DNA of 64,000 nt from Pseudonocardia petroleophila (GCF_014235185.1 NZ_CP060131.1:3603501-3667500), one strand, 5' to 3'. Numbered from the stretch's first letter, positions 17,334-26,823 are shown. The notes: generated by a model not told the origin, from the letters alone. Translations and numbers: made by a program.

Positions 17334-18808
17334 GCCTGCCGGGCAAGGTCCTGGTCGCCAACCGCGGGGAGATCGCGGTGCGGATCATGCGCACTCTGCG
17401 TGAACTGGGGATCCGCAGCGTGGCGGTGCACCACGCCGTCGACGCCGGGAGCCGCTTCGTGCGCGACGCCGACGAGGCCGTCGAGCTGTTCGGACCGACC
17501 CCCGTCGCCGCCTACCTCGACGCGGCGGCCGTGGTCGCCGCCTGCGAGGCGTCGGGTGCCGAGGCGGTGCACCCCGGCTACGGCTTCCTGTCCGAGCGCG
17601 CCGCCTTCGCCGAGGCCGTCGAGGCCGCCGGGGTCACGTTCGTCGGACCGCCGCCCGATGCCATCCGGGCCATGGGCGACAAGATCGAGTCCAAGCGGCT
17701 CGCGACCATCGCGGGGGTACCCACGCTCCCCGGTTCGGAGGGCGCCCTGTCCGACGTGGACGACGCGCTGACCGAGGCGGCGCGGATCGGCTACCCGGTG
17801 CTGCTCAAGGCCAGCGCCGGTGGCGGGGGCAAGGGCATGCGGATCGCCCGGACCCCCGAGCAGTGCCGGGAGGCGTTCTCCCAGTCCAGCGCCGAGGCGG
17901 TCGCGAGCTTCGGCGACGGCAGGCTGTTCGTCGAGCGCTACGTCGACCGGCCCCGGCACATCGAGATCCAGGTGCTGGCGGACTCGCACGGCAATGTCGT
18001 GCACCTCGGCGAGCGCGAGTGCTCCATCCAGCGCCGCTACCAGAAGGTGGTGGAGGAGGCGCCCTCGCCGTTCGTCGACGACCGCATGCGCGAGGAGTTC
18101 GGCAGCGCCGCCGTCGCGCTGGCCCGCAAGGTCGGCTACACCTCGGCCGGCACGGTGGAGATGGTGGTCGACAGGGGAGGCAACGGCTACTTCCTCGAGA
18201 TGAACACCCGGCTGCAGGTGGAGCACCCGGTGACCGAGCTGGTCACCGGGGTCGACATCGTCGCCGAGCAGCTGCGCGTCGCCTCCGGGGAGAAGCTGTC
18301 GTTCACGCAGGACGACGTGCGGTTCACCGGGAGTGCGATCGAGTGCCGGGTCTACGCCGAGGACGCCTACCACGGCTTCATCCCCGCCGTCGGTCCGCTG
18401 CGACTGGTCCGCTTCCCGTCGGGCCCGGGGGTGCGGGTCGACCACGGGGTGCGTCAGGGCGACGAGGTGACCTCGGCGTTCGATCCGATGATCGCCAAGG
18501 TCGTCGGGTACGGCGCGACGCGCGCCGAGGCGATCACGAACACCTCCCGGGCCCTGCGCGAGACCGTGCTGCTGGGCACCATCACGAACACGGCGTTCCT
18601 CGCCGACGTCGTCGAGCACCCGGCCTTCGCCGCGGGTGAGACGCACACGAGCTTCCTCGACGAACATCCCGGCCTGACCGAGCCGGTCAGGGCCGACGCC
18701 GACGCCGAGCGGCTGCTCGTCGCGGCGGCGGCGCTGCACAGCCCGCGTTTCGACACGCGTCACGACGTGCCTGCCGCGCACGCGTCCGCCGGGGAGTGGC
18801 GACCATGA
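17330..18808 (+). CDS. Acyl-CoA carboxylase, biotin carboxylase subunit
   Basis: A 492-residue biotin carboxylase: N-terminal VLVANRGEIAVRIMRTLREL, HPGYGFLSE, ATP-grasp glycine loop ASAGGGGKGMR, QRRYQKVVEEAPSP and the active-site block EMNTRLQVEHPVTELVTGVD. It carboxylates biotin on the separate carrier protein encoded next. It lacks the fused biotinyl domain of typical MCC/GCC alpha chains (about 650 residues), because that domain is a separate gene here. The start overlaps the AtuA stop by four bases. Confidence 0.94.
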   Translation: MSLPGKVLVANRGEIAVRIMRTLRELGIRSVAVHHAVDAGSRFVRDADEAVELFGPTPVAAYLDAAAVVAACEASGAEAVHPGYGFLSERAAFAEAVEAAGVTFVGPPPDAIRAMGDKIESKRLATIAGVPTLPGSEGALSDVDDALTEAARIGYPVLLKASAGGGGKGMRIARTPEQCREAFSQSSAEAVASFGDGRLFVERYVDRPRHIEIQVLADSHGNVVHLGERECSIQRRYQKVVEEAPSPFVDDRMREEFGSAAVALARKVGYTSAGTVEMVVDRGGNGYFLEMNTRLQVEHPVTELVTGVDIVAEQLRVASGEKLSFTQDDVRFTGSAIECRVYAEDAYHGFIPAVGPLRLVRFPSGPGVRVDHGVRQGDEVTSAFDPMIAKVVGYGATRAEAITNTSRALRETVLLGTITNTAFLADVVEHPAFAAGETHTSFLDEHPGLTEPVRADADAERLLVAAAALHSPRFDTRHDVPAAHASAGEWRP

Positions 18809-19326
18809 GCCTGCTCGTCGCCCTCGACGGGGCGGAACCGCGCGAGGTCCGGATGACCCGCAGCGGCGAGACCGCCACGCTGTGGATCGACGGCGTCTCC
18901 TGCGCGGCCCGCGTCGGGTCCGGCAACGGGGCCGTCCAGCTGACCGTCGAGGGGAGGACCGAGAGCGTCTGGGTGGTGACCGAGCGCGACCAGGTCCACG
19001 TGCACGCCTTCGGGCGGTCCTGGACCCTCGAGGTCACCGACCCGGTGGAGCGGTCCCTGCGAGCCGTACAGGGGTCCGACGCCGCGACCGCTCCCATGCC
19101 GGGGGTCCTGGTGTCCCTGTCGGTGCAGCCGGGCGACGACGTCGTGGCCGGTCAGCAGCTCGCGGTCATCGAGAGCATGAAGCTGCACAGCGAGATCACC
19201 GCGTGGCGGGACGGCCGCGTCGCCCGGGTCATGGTCGAGGTCGGCGACAGCTTCGGCCAGGGCGCGCCCCTGGTCGCGCTCGAACCCCTGGAGAACGACG
19301 ACGATCCGGAAGGGGGCCCGGCATGA
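18805..19326 (+). CDS. Biotin carboxyl carrier protein of acyl-CoA carboxylase
   Basis: A 173-residue protein. Residues 1-95 are a beta-rich linker domain; the biotinyl domain follows with the lipoyl/biotin motif ESMKLHSEI, biotinylated Lys K126. A second half of the barrel includes GDSFGQGAPLVAL. ESMKLHSEI is closer to methylcrotonyl/geranyl-type carboxylases than to acetyl-CoA carboxylase (EAMKMM). The ATG at 18805 is preceded by GGGGAG at eight bases and overlaps the previous stop, so it is preferred to a GTG nine bases upstream. Confidence 0.9.
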   Translation: MSLLVALDGAEPREVRMTRSGETATLWIDGVSCAARVGSGNGAVQLTVEGRTESVWVVTERDQVHVHAFGRSWTLEVTDPVERSLRAVQGSDAATAPMPGVLVSLSVQPGDDVVAGQQLAVIESMKLHSEITAWRDGRVARVMVEVGDSFGQGAPLVALEPLENDDDPEGGPA

Positions 19327-20921
19327 GGCGCATCGTCTCGCAGGTCGACACGAGCTCGGACGTCTACCGCACCAACCGCGAGCACAACCTGGGGCTGGCG
19401 AAGCAGCTGCAGGACGCGCTGTACGTGGCCCGCGAGCAACGTCCGCAGCGGGCACTGGACCGCCTCGCGGAGCAGAACAAGCTGACCGTCCGGGTGCGCC
19501 TGCGGCTGCTGCTGGACCCGGGCACGCCGTTCCTGGAGCTCTCTCCGCTGGCCGCCTCGCAGGCCTACGGCGGCGACGCCCCGCAGGGGCTGATCGTGAC
19601 CGGGATCGGGATCGTCAACGGCCGTGAGGTGATGGTGGTCGCGGGGGACAGCTCGCTCAAGGGCGGTTCCTGGTACCCGCTGTCCACGAAGAAGATCATC
19701 CGTGCACTGGACATCGCCAGGGAGAACCGCCTGCCGGTCGTGCACCTGATCGACTCGGGCGGCGCCTACCTGCCCCTGCAGGACGAGCTGTACGCACTCG
19801 GCGGCTACACCTTCCACAACCAGTGCCTGCTGTCGGGCCTGGGGATCCCCCAGGTCGCCGTCGTGCTGGGGCACTGCACGGCGGGCGGGGCGTACATGCC
19901 CACCCTGTGCGACCAGACGATCATGGTCCGGGGCAGCGGATACGTGTTCCTCGGCGGCCCACCCCTGGTCAAGGCGGCCACCGGGGAGGAGGTCTCCGCG
20001 GAGGAGCTGGGCGGGGCGGACATGCACACCTCGGTCTCCGGCGTGGCGGACTACGCGGTGGACACCGAGGAGGAGGCCATCGCGCTGGCGCGCGAGGTCG
20101 TGGGGACCTGGGCCAAGCCCGACAAGGCGCGCGCGGACATCCGCACGCCGGAGGATCCGTTCTACGACCCGGAGGAGCTGTACGGGATCATCCCGGACGA
20201 CATCAAGAAGCAGTTCGACATGCGCGAGGTGATCGCCCGCGTCGTCGACGGCAGCATGTTCCTCGAGTTCAAGCCCGACTACGGGGACACCCTCGTCACC
20301 GGCTGGGCCCACATCTGGGGCATCAAGGTCGGGATCCTCGGCAACAACGGCGTGCTGTTCAGCGAGGCGGCCAACAAGGCGACGCAGTTCATGCAGCTCT
20401 GCGACCGGGACGGCGTCCCGCTGTTGTTCCTGCACAACGTCACCGGCTTCATGGTGGGCCGGGAGTACGAGCGCCGCGGCATCACCAAGGACGGCGCCAA
20501 GATGCTGATGGTGCAGGCGAACGTCACCGTCCCGAAGATCTCGTTGCTGGTGAACGCCTCGCAGGGAGCGGGGAACTACGCGATGGCCGGCCGTGCCTGG
20601 AGTCCGCGGTTCCTCTTCTCCTGGCCCAACTCCCGCTCCGCCACGATGGGCGCGGACCAGGCCGTCAAGACCCTGACCCAGGTACGCGTCGCGAGCCTGA
20701 AACGGCAGGGACGCGAGCCCGCCCCCGACGAGCTGGCCGCGATCCAGAGCGAGGTCGGCGAGTACTTCGACCGCACCTCCAGCCCGTTCCACCTCACCTC
20801 GGAGATCCGGGACGACGGGCTCATCGACCCGACCGACACGCGCAACACGCTCGGCATGGCGCTGTCCGCATCGCTGTGCGCGCCGATCGTCCGGACGCCC
20901 GGTGGCGTCCTCCGCATCTAG
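19323..20921 (+). CDS. Acyl-CoA carboxylase, carboxyltransferase subunit (AtuC/MccB-like)
   Basis: A 532-residue carboxyltransferase that moves CO2 from biotin to an acyl-CoA. Two crotonase-like halves are visible: IDSGGAYLPLQDE and GHCTAGGAYMPTLCDQ (first), then GILGNNGVLFSEAANKATQF and FLHNVTGFMVGREYE (second). The GGPPLVKAATGEEVSAEELG block matches methylcrotonyl/geranyl-CoA carboxylase beta chains rather than propionyl-CoA carboxylase. With the neighbouring AtuA-family and hydratase genes, geranyl-CoA-like or 3-methylcrotonyl-CoA-like substrates are most likely. The start overlaps the previous stop (ATGA). Confidence 0.94.
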   Translation: MRRIVSQVDTSSDVYRTNREHNLGLAKQLQDALYVAREQRPQRALDRLAEQNKLTVRVRLRLLLDPGTPFLELSPLAASQAYGGDAPQGLIVTGIGIVNGREVMVVAGDSSLKGGSWYPLSTKKIIRALDIARENRLPVVHLIDSGGAYLPLQDELYALGGYTFHNQCLLSGLGIPQVAVVLGHCTAGGAYMPTLCDQTIMVRGSGYVFLGGPPLVKAATGEEVSAEELGGADMHTSVSGVADYAVDTEEEAIALAREVVGTWAKPDKARADIRTPEDPFYDPEELYGIIPDDIKKQFDMREVIARVVDGSMFLEFKPDYGDTLVTGWAHIWGIKVGILGNNGVLFSEAANKATQFMQLCDRDGVPLLFLHNVTGFMVGREYERRGITKDGAKMLMVQANVTVPKISLLVNASQGAGNYAMAGRAWSPRFLFSWPNSRSATMGADQAVKTLTQVRVASLKRQGREPAPDELAAIQSEVGEYFDRTSSPFHLTSEIRDDGLIDPTDTRNTLGMALSASLCAPIVRTPGGVLRI

Positions 20922-20944
20922 ACCTCTCGACGGGAGTCAGCCCC

Positions 20945-21718
20945 ATGTCCGACGGCACCGAAGCCGTTCTCTACGAGGTCCGCGAACAGGTCGCCTGGAT
21001 CACGATCAACCGGCCCGAGGCCCGCAACGCCCTGAACGAGGCGGCACGCGACGGCATCCGCGCGGCGTTCGTGCGGTTCAACGCCGACGACGACGCGGCC
21101 GTCGCCGTCCTGACCGGCGCCGGCGACAAGGCGTTCTGCGCAGGGGGCGACCTCAAGGAGATGGCCGACACCTCGCTGCGCATCCCGCCGCGGGACTTCA
21201 TGGTCTACCTGGGGCGCACGCTCAAGGTCGACAAGCCGGTGATCGCCGCCGTCAACGGTGTCGCCTACGCGGGCGGGTTCCTGCTCGCCCAGCAGGTCGA
21301 CCTGGTCGTCGCCGCCGAGCACGCGAGGTTCGCGATCACCGAGTCCAAGGTCGGCCGCGGGTCGCCGTGGGCCGCCCCGCTGTCCTGGCTGATGCCGCCG
21401 CGGGTGGCGATGGAGCTGCTGATGACCGGCGACCCCATCAGCGCGCAGCGCGCCTACGAGCTCGGCCTCGTCAACAAGGTCGTCCCGGCCGCGGACCTGG
21501 TCGTCGAGACCCAGAAGCTCGCCGCCACCATCGCCGCCAACGCCCCGCTGTCGGTGCGGGCGGCCAAGGCGCTGGTGTACGCGTCGGCCGAGATGGGCTG
21601 GACCGCGGCGCTGGACACCGGTGACCGGATCTACGAGAAGGTCTACCTCAGCGAGGACGGCCAGGAGGGCCCGGCCGCGTTCACGGAGAAGCGCGCACCG
21701 GTCTGGAAGGGCCGCTGA
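20945..21718 (+). CDS. Enoyl-CoA hydratase (AtuE/LiuC-like position)
   Basis: A 257-residue crotonase. Motifs: ITINRPEARNALNEAARDGI, GDKAFCAGGDLKEMAD (oxyanion hole 1), AAVNGVAYAGGFLLAQQVDLVVAAE (oxyanion hole 2) and ITESKVGRGSPWAA. In Atu and Liu pathways a hydratase acts straight after the carboxylase on the glutaconyl-CoA product, which is its probable role here. The ATG is preceded by GGGAGT and the gene ends two bases before the next start. Confidence 0.9.
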   Translation: MSDGTEAVLYEVREQVAWITINRPEARNALNEAARDGIRAAFVRFNADDDAAVAVLTGAGDKAFCAGGDLKEMADTSLRIPPRDFMVYLGRTLKVDKPVIAAVNGVAYAGGFLLAQQVDLVVAAEHARFAITESKVGRGSPWAAPLSWLMPPRVAMELLMTGDPISAQRAYELGLVNKVVPAADLVVETQKLAATIAANAPLSVRAAKALVYASAEMGWTAALDTGDRIYEKVYLSEDGQEGPAAFTEKRAPVWKGR

Positions 21719-21720
21719 CG

Positions 21721-23325
21721 ATGAACCTCGCCTGGTGGTTGGAACGCAGTTGCTGGGAGTACCCGGACAAGCACGTCGTCGTGGATGCGGACGGCACCGC
21801 CGTCACCTACCGCGAGCTGCGGGCGCTGTCGAACCGCATCGGCAACGTCCTCGCCGCCCACGGGGTGAGAGAGGACGACGTGGTGGTCTCGGCGATGCCC
21901 GACCACCACCTGCACGTCGCCACGTTCTATGCGGCCCTGAAACTGGGCGCCGCCTTCAGCGGACTCAACTACAGGCTGAACCCGGCGAAACCGCTCGGCG
22001 ACGCGCGCCACTGCCGGGCGAAGGTGGCGATCGTCGCGCCGGAGCACGTCGAGCTGGGGCGCCGGCTCGCCGCCGAGTCGGGTGTCGGGACGGTACTGGT
22101 CACGACCGGCTCCGAGCACGGCCTGCCCGTCCTGGACGAGCTGCTCGCGGACGCGTCGGACGAGCTGCGGATCACGCCGCGCAACGCCGACGACGTCGCG
22201 GCGATCAACTTCACCTCGGGCACGTCGGGCACGTCCAAGGGCGTGACGTTCACCCACGGGACCCTGGGCAACTCGGCCTGGGGTGCGGTCTTCCTGGGCG
22301 GGATCACCAGCAGCGCGCGCAACCTGTCGCTGGTGGGGATGTACCACAGCGGCGGCATCCACGACTCGGTCCGGATGGTCATGGCCGGCGGCACCATCCT
22401 GTGGAGCAACGGCTGGGACGTCGACCGCGTCATCGGGATCCTCGTCGACCAGCGGCCCAACTGGGCGTACTGGATCATCCCGACGATGGCGCGGGACCTC
22501 ATGCGCCACCCCCGCTGGCCCGAGGTCGACCTGACCGGTTTCCGCACCTACGTCGCCGGCGAACCGGTGCCCGCCGACGTGCGCGACGCCCTGCTGGGCA
22601 AGGGCGCGCAGGTCGGCAACATGTACGGCCTGACCGAAGCGATGCCGGTGTGCGTGCTCGGCCCCTCGCTCTACTACGGCGACGAGACGACCGTGCCGGC
22701 CGGCTCCTCGGGCCGGCCGAGCAAGGGCTTCGTCACGGCGGTGCTCAAGGACCCGTTCACCGGGCAGACGATCGAGGGCGACGACGTCGAGGGCGAGGTG
22801 TGCATCTCCGGAGACGTCGTGACGCCCGGGTACTTCGGCGATCCCGAACGCACCGCCGAGGCGTTCGACGACGAGGGCTTCCTGCACACCCGCGACCGCG
22901 CCTACCGCGACGCGGGAGGCTGGTGGTTCATCCGCGGCCGGGTCGACGACATCATCAACTCCGGCGGCGAGAAGCTGTCGCTGCTCGAGGTCGACGAGGT
23001 GCTGCGGGCCCACCCGGACGTCGTCGACGCGGGCTGCGTCGGCGTCGCGCACGAGCGGTTCGGTGAGGTGCCCGCGGCGTTCGTGCAGATCAGCGGGGGA
23101 CTGAGCGAGAAGTCGGTGCGCGACCTGCTCGACGCGCACTGCATCGCCGCGCTCGAGCGCTGGAAGCGCCCCCGCCTCTACGTCCTCGTCGACGAGGTGC
23201 CGCGGACCCCGGCGAAGCGGAGCAAGATGGCCGCAGCGATGCGCGAGCGCATCGAGGGGCTGACGGTCGCCGACGCCGACGGCGTCACGACCCTCGGTGC
23301 GCTGCGGCGAGGAGCCACGGCATGA
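21721..23325 (+). CDS. Acyl-CoA synthetase, AMP-binding
   Basis: A 534-residue adenylate-forming enzyme: P-loop INFTSGTSGTSKGVTFTH, NMYGLTEAMPVCV, HTRDRAYRDAGGWWFIRGRVDDIINSGGEKLS (ribose Asp and hinge) and a C-terminal TPAKRSKM with the catalytic Lys. The P-loop ending TSKG is slightly atypical, but all core residues are present. It probably makes the CoA ester that enters the Atu-like pathway. It is a second synthetase besides that at 7156 and differs in sequence, so the two blocks may handle different acids or chain lengths. Confidence 0.9.
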   Translation: MNLAWWLERSCWEYPDKHVVVDADGTAVTYRELRALSNRIGNVLAAHGVREDDVVVSAMPDHHLHVATFYAALKLGAAFSGLNYRLNPAKPLGDARHCRAKVAIVAPEHVELGRRLAAESGVGTVLVTTGSEHGLPVLDELLADASDELRITPRNADDVAAINFTSGTSGTSKGVTFTHGTLGNSAWGAVFLGGITSSARNLSLVGMYHSGGIHDSVRMVMAGGTILWSNGWDVDRVIGILVDQRPNWAYWIIPTMARDLMRHPRWPEVDLTGFRTYVAGEPVPADVRDALLGKGAQVGNMYGLTEAMPVCVLGPSLYYGDETTVPAGSSGRPSKGFVTAVLKDPFTGQTIEGDDVEGEVCISGDVVTPGYFGDPERTAEAFDDEGFLHTRDRAYRDAGGWWFIRGRVDDIINSGGEKLSLLEVDEVLRAHPDVVDAGCVGVAHERFGEVPAAFVQISGGLSEKSVRDLLDAHCIAALERWKRPRLYVLVDEVPRTPAKRSKMAAAMRERIEGLTVADADGVTTLGALRRGATA

Positions 23326-24368
23326 GCCGCACCCTCTCCAGCCGGTTCGCCGACCTCGTCGGCATCCGCTACCCGGTCGTGCAGGAGGGGCTCGGGCCGT
23401 ACAAGACGGTCCGCCTCGCCGCGGCGGTGTCGAACGCGGGCGGGCTCGGCACCGTGAGCATCCCCGGGATCTCCGAAGAGCCCACCACGGGTGCCGCGAT
23501 CCTGCGTGGCTACATCGAGGAGACCTGCGGGCTCACCGACAGGCCCTTCGCCGTCAACGTGCCGGTCGGCCGGGCGGAGAACGGCGAGGTGCTGCCCTTC
23601 AGCGCCGCCTACGTCGGCGCCGTCGTCGACGCGGTGCGCGACCCGGAGATCGCCCGACGGCTCCGCGTGATCACCACGTCGGCGGGCGCGCCCGCGGTCG
23701 TGCGGGACCTCGTCGCCGGCAGCGGCCTGATCCACGCCCACAAGGTCGGCGGCACCCGGCAGGCCGTGCGGGCGCAGGAGGACGGCGTCGACGTGATCGT
23801 CGCGTCCGGGTTCGAGGCGGGCGGGCACACCCACGCCCGTCCCGTGCACACGTTCGTGCTGGGCCCCAACGTCGTCGCCGCCGTCGACCTCCCGGTGGTC
23901 CTCGCCGGTGGGATCCACGACGGCGCGACGATGGCCGCCGCGCTCGCACTGGGAGCCGACGCCGTCGCGCTGGGCACCCGGTTCGTGGCCAGCCACGACA
24001 ACACCGACTGGCACCCGGCCTTCGCCCAGCGGATCATCGACGCGGGCGAGGGCGACGACATCACCTTCTCCGCCGTCTACGGGCCGTCACGCGCGTTGCG
24101 GAGCAAGGGCGTCGACGATCTGGCGGAGATCGTCGCGGCCGGCACCATGGACCACGTCGAGCTGACGGCGTGGAAGGACGACCGCCTGATCCGCGCGCAG
24201 CGCGACGGCCTGGTCGACGACGGGATCCTCCCCGCGGGCAACGTGAGCAGCGCGATCACCGGCCTCATCCACGTCGCCGAGTTCGTGCCGGGCATGGTCC
24301 GCGACGCGATCGAGGCACTCGAGGCACTGGGGCGACGTGTCGTGCCCGACCCCCGGGCGGCGTCGTGA
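23322..24368 (+). CDS. Nitronate monooxygenase-like flavin oxidoreductase
   Basis: A 348-residue TIM-barrel flavoprotein of the nitronate monooxygenase/enoyl-reductase-II group. Seen are the N-terminal GIRYPVVQEGLGPYKTVRLAAAVSNAGGLGTVS, the FMN phosphate region VIVASGFEAGGHTH and VLAGGIHDGATMAAALALGADAVALGTRFVAS. Members oxidise nitronates or use FMN in unrelated reactions; within a CoA-ester operon it may reduce or oxidise an unsaturated intermediate and replace the missing acyl-CoA dehydrogenase, but this is speculation. It overlaps both neighbours by four bases. Confidence 0.85.
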   Translation: MSRTLSSRFADLVGIRYPVVQEGLGPYKTVRLAAAVSNAGGLGTVSIPGISEEPTTGAAILRGYIEETCGLTDRPFAVNVPVGRAENGEVLPFSAAYVGAVVDAVRDPEIARRLRVITTSAGAPAVVRDLVAGSGLIHAHKVGGTRQAVRAQEDGVDVIVASGFEAGGHTHARPVHTFVLGPNVVAAVDLPVVLAGGIHDGATMAAALALGADAVALGTRFVASHDNTDWHPAFAQRIIDAGEGDDITFSAVYGPSRALRSKGVDDLAEIVAAGTMDHVELTAWKDDRLIRAQRDGLVDDGILPAGNVSSAITGLIHVAEFVPGMVRDAIEALEALGRRVVPDPRAAS

Positions 24369-25120
24369 GCACCGGGCCCGCCCCGGCCGGGGTCCTGCAC
24401 CCGGAGGTGCTGCGGGGGCAGGTCGCCGTCGTGACCGGTGCCGCCAAGGGCATCGGGGCAGCGGTCGCCCTGGAACTGGCCCGGGCCGGTGCCGAACTGG
24501 TGCTCTACGACCTCGCCGAACCCGGTGCGACTGCGGACGCCGTGCGCGCGCTGGGCGGCGAGGCATCGGCCGCGGTGCTCGACGTGACCGACCGGGACAC
24601 CGTCGGGCAGGCGCTCGGCGCGCTCCCGCGGATCGACGTGCTGGTGACCTCGGCCGGGGTGTACGGCGAGCCGATCCCCATCGTCGACATGGCCGACGCC
24701 GAGATGGACCGCGTCCTCGGGGTGAACGTCAAGGGCGCGCTCTGGACGATCCGGGCCGCTCTGCCCGCCCTGCGCCGCGACGGGGGCGGCCGGGTCGTCT
24801 GCCTCGGTTCGGCGGCGGGGGAGGTCGGGGGTGTCGCGTCCGGTCCGCAGTACGTCGCGAGCAAGGGGGCGGTGCACGCGATGGTCAAGTGGCTGGCCCG
24901 CACGGAGGCGGTCAACGGGGTCGCGGCCAACGCCGTCGCCCCCGGGGCCGTCGACACCGACATGATCGCGGGCAAGGGGTACGACGGCGGCTACTGCCCG
25001 CTGGGCCGGCTCGGCACTCCGCAGGACGTCGCCGCGGTGGTGGCGTTCCTCTGCACCCCGGGCGCGGGCTACATGACCGGCACGGTCGTCGACGTCAACG
25101 GCGGCTTCCACATGGGGTGA
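24365..25120 (+). CDS. SDR-family NAD(P)-dependent oxidoreductase (first)
   Basis: A 251-residue short-chain dehydrogenase: nucleotide loop VTGAAKGIGAAVA, VLVTSAGVYGEP, the catalytic Ser in CLGSAAGEVGG, YVASKGAVHAMVKW (Tyr-x3-Lys) and the C-terminal NGGFHMG. It likely oxidises a 3-hydroxyacyl-CoA or an alcohol/aldehyde intermediate (AtuB/AtuG position). The GTG start at 24365 overlaps the previous stop by four bases. Confidence 0.9.
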   Translation: MSTGPAPAGVLHPEVLRGQVAVVTGAAKGIGAAVALELARAGAELVLYDLAEPGATADAVRALGGEASAAVLDVTDRDTVGQALGALPRIDVLVTSAGVYGEPIPIVDMADAEMDRVLGVNVKGALWTIRAALPALRRDGGGRVVCLGSAAGEVGGVASGPQYVASKGAVHAMVKWLARTEAVNGVAANAVAPGAVDTDMIAGKGYDGGYCPLGRLGTPQDVAAVVAFLCTPGAGYMTGTVVDVNGGFHMG

Positions 25121-25166
25121 CGGCGCCGTGCCGTCCCCGGTTCACCACCAGTGAAGGAGCGCGACG

Positions 25167-26060
25167 ATGCGCATCGGCGACATCGAGATCACCCCGTTGA
25201 TCGACGGGGAGGCGGTCGTGCCCGGCACGGCCTTCTACCCCAACCTGAAGGAGTCCGACTGGGAGCCCTACGACGACCTGCTCGAGCCGGTCTTCCACCA
25301 GTGCCTGCACCTCAACACCCTCGGCGGGTACCTGGTCCGGGCCGGCGACCGGGTGATCGTGGTCGACGGGGGCTCCGGCCCCATGCCCAAGTTCCCCTTC
25401 GCCGGTGGCGGGTTCCGTGCGGCGTTCGCGTCGACCGGTCTGAAGCGCGCCGACGTCACCGACGTGGTCTTCACCCACCTGCACTTCGACCACATCGGCT
25501 GGGCCAGCGTCGACGGGAGGCCGACCTTCCCCGACGCGACCTACCACGTCGACCGGCGTGACTGGGACTGGTTCCTCGGACCCGACTTCTCCTTCTCCGA
25601 TGCCGACGTCGAGAAGAGCATCGAGAAGCTGGAGCTCTCGGCCTCCTTCTGCTACCCGGAGAACGACGCGCCGGCGCACCGGCTGAAGCCGATCGTGAAC
25701 CAGATCGAGTTCTTCGACGGCTCCGACGAGGTCGAGCTGCTGCCCGGCGTGGTCGCGCTCGACGGGAGCGGGCACACGCCCGGGCAGGTCGTGCTCGAGC
25801 TGCGCTCGGCGGGGGAGAAGGGCCTCATGGTGGGCGACCTGGTGCACGCCGAGCCCGAGTTCCTCCAGGACAACGAGCTCGGGTCGTGGAACTTCATCAG
25901 CCACACCGACCACGACCGCGCCAACGCCGCGGTCGACCACTACCGCAAGCGCCTCTGGGACGAGAAGCTCCCGGTCGCCGGCGGGCACTTCTCCGGGCTG
26001 CGCTGGGGCCGGGTCGGCCAGGACGGCGGCAAGCGGGTCTGGGAGGACATCAGTGGCTGA
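25167..26060 (+). CDS. MBL-fold metallo-hydrolase
   Basis: A 297-residue metallo-beta-lactamase-fold protein. Metal ligands are seen in THLHFDHIG (HxHxDH), GSGHTPGQ, MVGDLVHAEPE (bridging Asp) and the final His in GGHFSG. Similar quorum-lactonase-like or thioesterase-like proteins hydrolyse lactones or thioesters. A strong ribosome site GAAGGAG precedes the ATG after a 46-base gap from the previous gene. Within this operon it may open a lactone or cleave a CoA ester; the substrate is unknown. Confidence 0.88.
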   Translation: MRIGDIEITPLIDGEAVVPGTAFYPNLKESDWEPYDDLLEPVFHQCLHLNTLGGYLVRAGDRVIVVDGGSGPMPKFPFAGGGFRAAFASTGLKRADVTDVVFTHLHFDHIGWASVDGRPTFPDATYHVDRRDWDWFLGPDFSFSDADVEKSIEKLELSASFCYPENDAPAHRLKPIVNQIEFFDGSDEVELLPGVVALDGSGHTPGQVVLELRSAGEKGLMVGDLVHAEPEFLQDNELGSWNFISHTDHDRANAAVDHYRKRLWDEKLPVAGGHFSGLRWGRVGQDGGKRVWEDISG

Positions 26061-26823
26061 GCCGACGGGCCGGCTCGCCGGCAAGGTGGCCATCGTGACG
26101 GGCGGTGCGTCCCCCGGCGGCCTGGGGTTCGCCACCGCCCGCCTGTTCGCCGCGGAGGGCGCCGCGATCCTCCTGACCGACGTCGCCCCCGAGGTGAAGG
26201 AGCGGGCCGGGGAGTTCCCGGCGGGTGCGCGCGTGGAGACGGCGCAGCAGAACGTGTCGTCGGAGGAGGAGTGGATCGCCACCTTCGAGGCGGCCCGCTC
26301 GGCGTTCGGCGCGGTCGACATCCTGGTCAACAACGCGGGGATCACCCGCCGCGACCCGATCGACCAGATGAGCTTCGAGACCTACCGCGCGGTCGTCGAC
26401 ACGAACCTCACCGGTGCGTGGCTGGGGTGCAAGCACGCCGTGATCGAGATGAAGCGCAGCGGTCGCGGCGGCGCGATCGTGAACATCGCCTCGATCTCCG
26501 GCGTGGTCGGGATGCGGTACAGCTCGCCCTACGGGTCGAGCAAGGGCGGGATCCGGAGCCTCACGAAGGTCGTCGCCCTGGAGACCGCGCGCGACGGCAT
26601 CCGCTGCAACGCGGTGTGCCCCGGCATCATCGGCACCGACATCGTCGCGCCGGTCGAGGCGAAGAACCCGGAGGCGTTCAAGGTCCTCCTCGACGGCATC
26701 CCGATGGGCCAGGTCGGGGAGCCGAACGACATCGCCCAGGCCGCGCTCTACCTGGCCTCGGACGACGCCCGGTACGTGACCGGCGCCGAGATCGTCGTCG
26801 ACGGCGGCTACACCGCCCAGTAG
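26053..26823 (+). CDS. SDR-family oxidoreductase (second)
   Basis: A 256-residue short-chain dehydrogenase. It has VTGGASPGGLGFATARLFA (an unusual loop with a Pro inserted in the TGxxxGxG motif), ILVNNAGITRRDP, NIASISGVVG and YGSSKGGIRSLTKVVALE (active-site Tyr and Lys), and ends VDGGYTAQ. The GTG start overlaps the MBL gene by eight bases. It is the last gene of the operon and probably oxidises a hydroxyacyl intermediate. Confidence 0.9.
   Translation: MAEPTGRLAGKVAIVTGGASPGGLGFATARLFAAEGAAILLTDVAPEVKERAGEFPAGARVETAQQNVSSEEEWIATFEAARSAFGAVDILVNNAGITRRDPIDQMSFETYRAVVDTNLTGAWLGCKHAVIEMKRSGRGGAIVNIASISGVVGMRYSSPYGSSKGGIRSLTKVVALETARDGIRCNAVCPGIIGTDIVAPVEAKNPEAFKVLLDGIPMGQVGEPNDIAQAALYLASDDARYVTGAEIVVDGGYTAQ

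Noticed and set aside
15096..18781. Two long minus-strand frames of 608 and 513 codons opposite the AtuA and biotin carboxylase genes
   Set aside because: They are exact antisense of strongly conserved enzymes and have no domain motifs.
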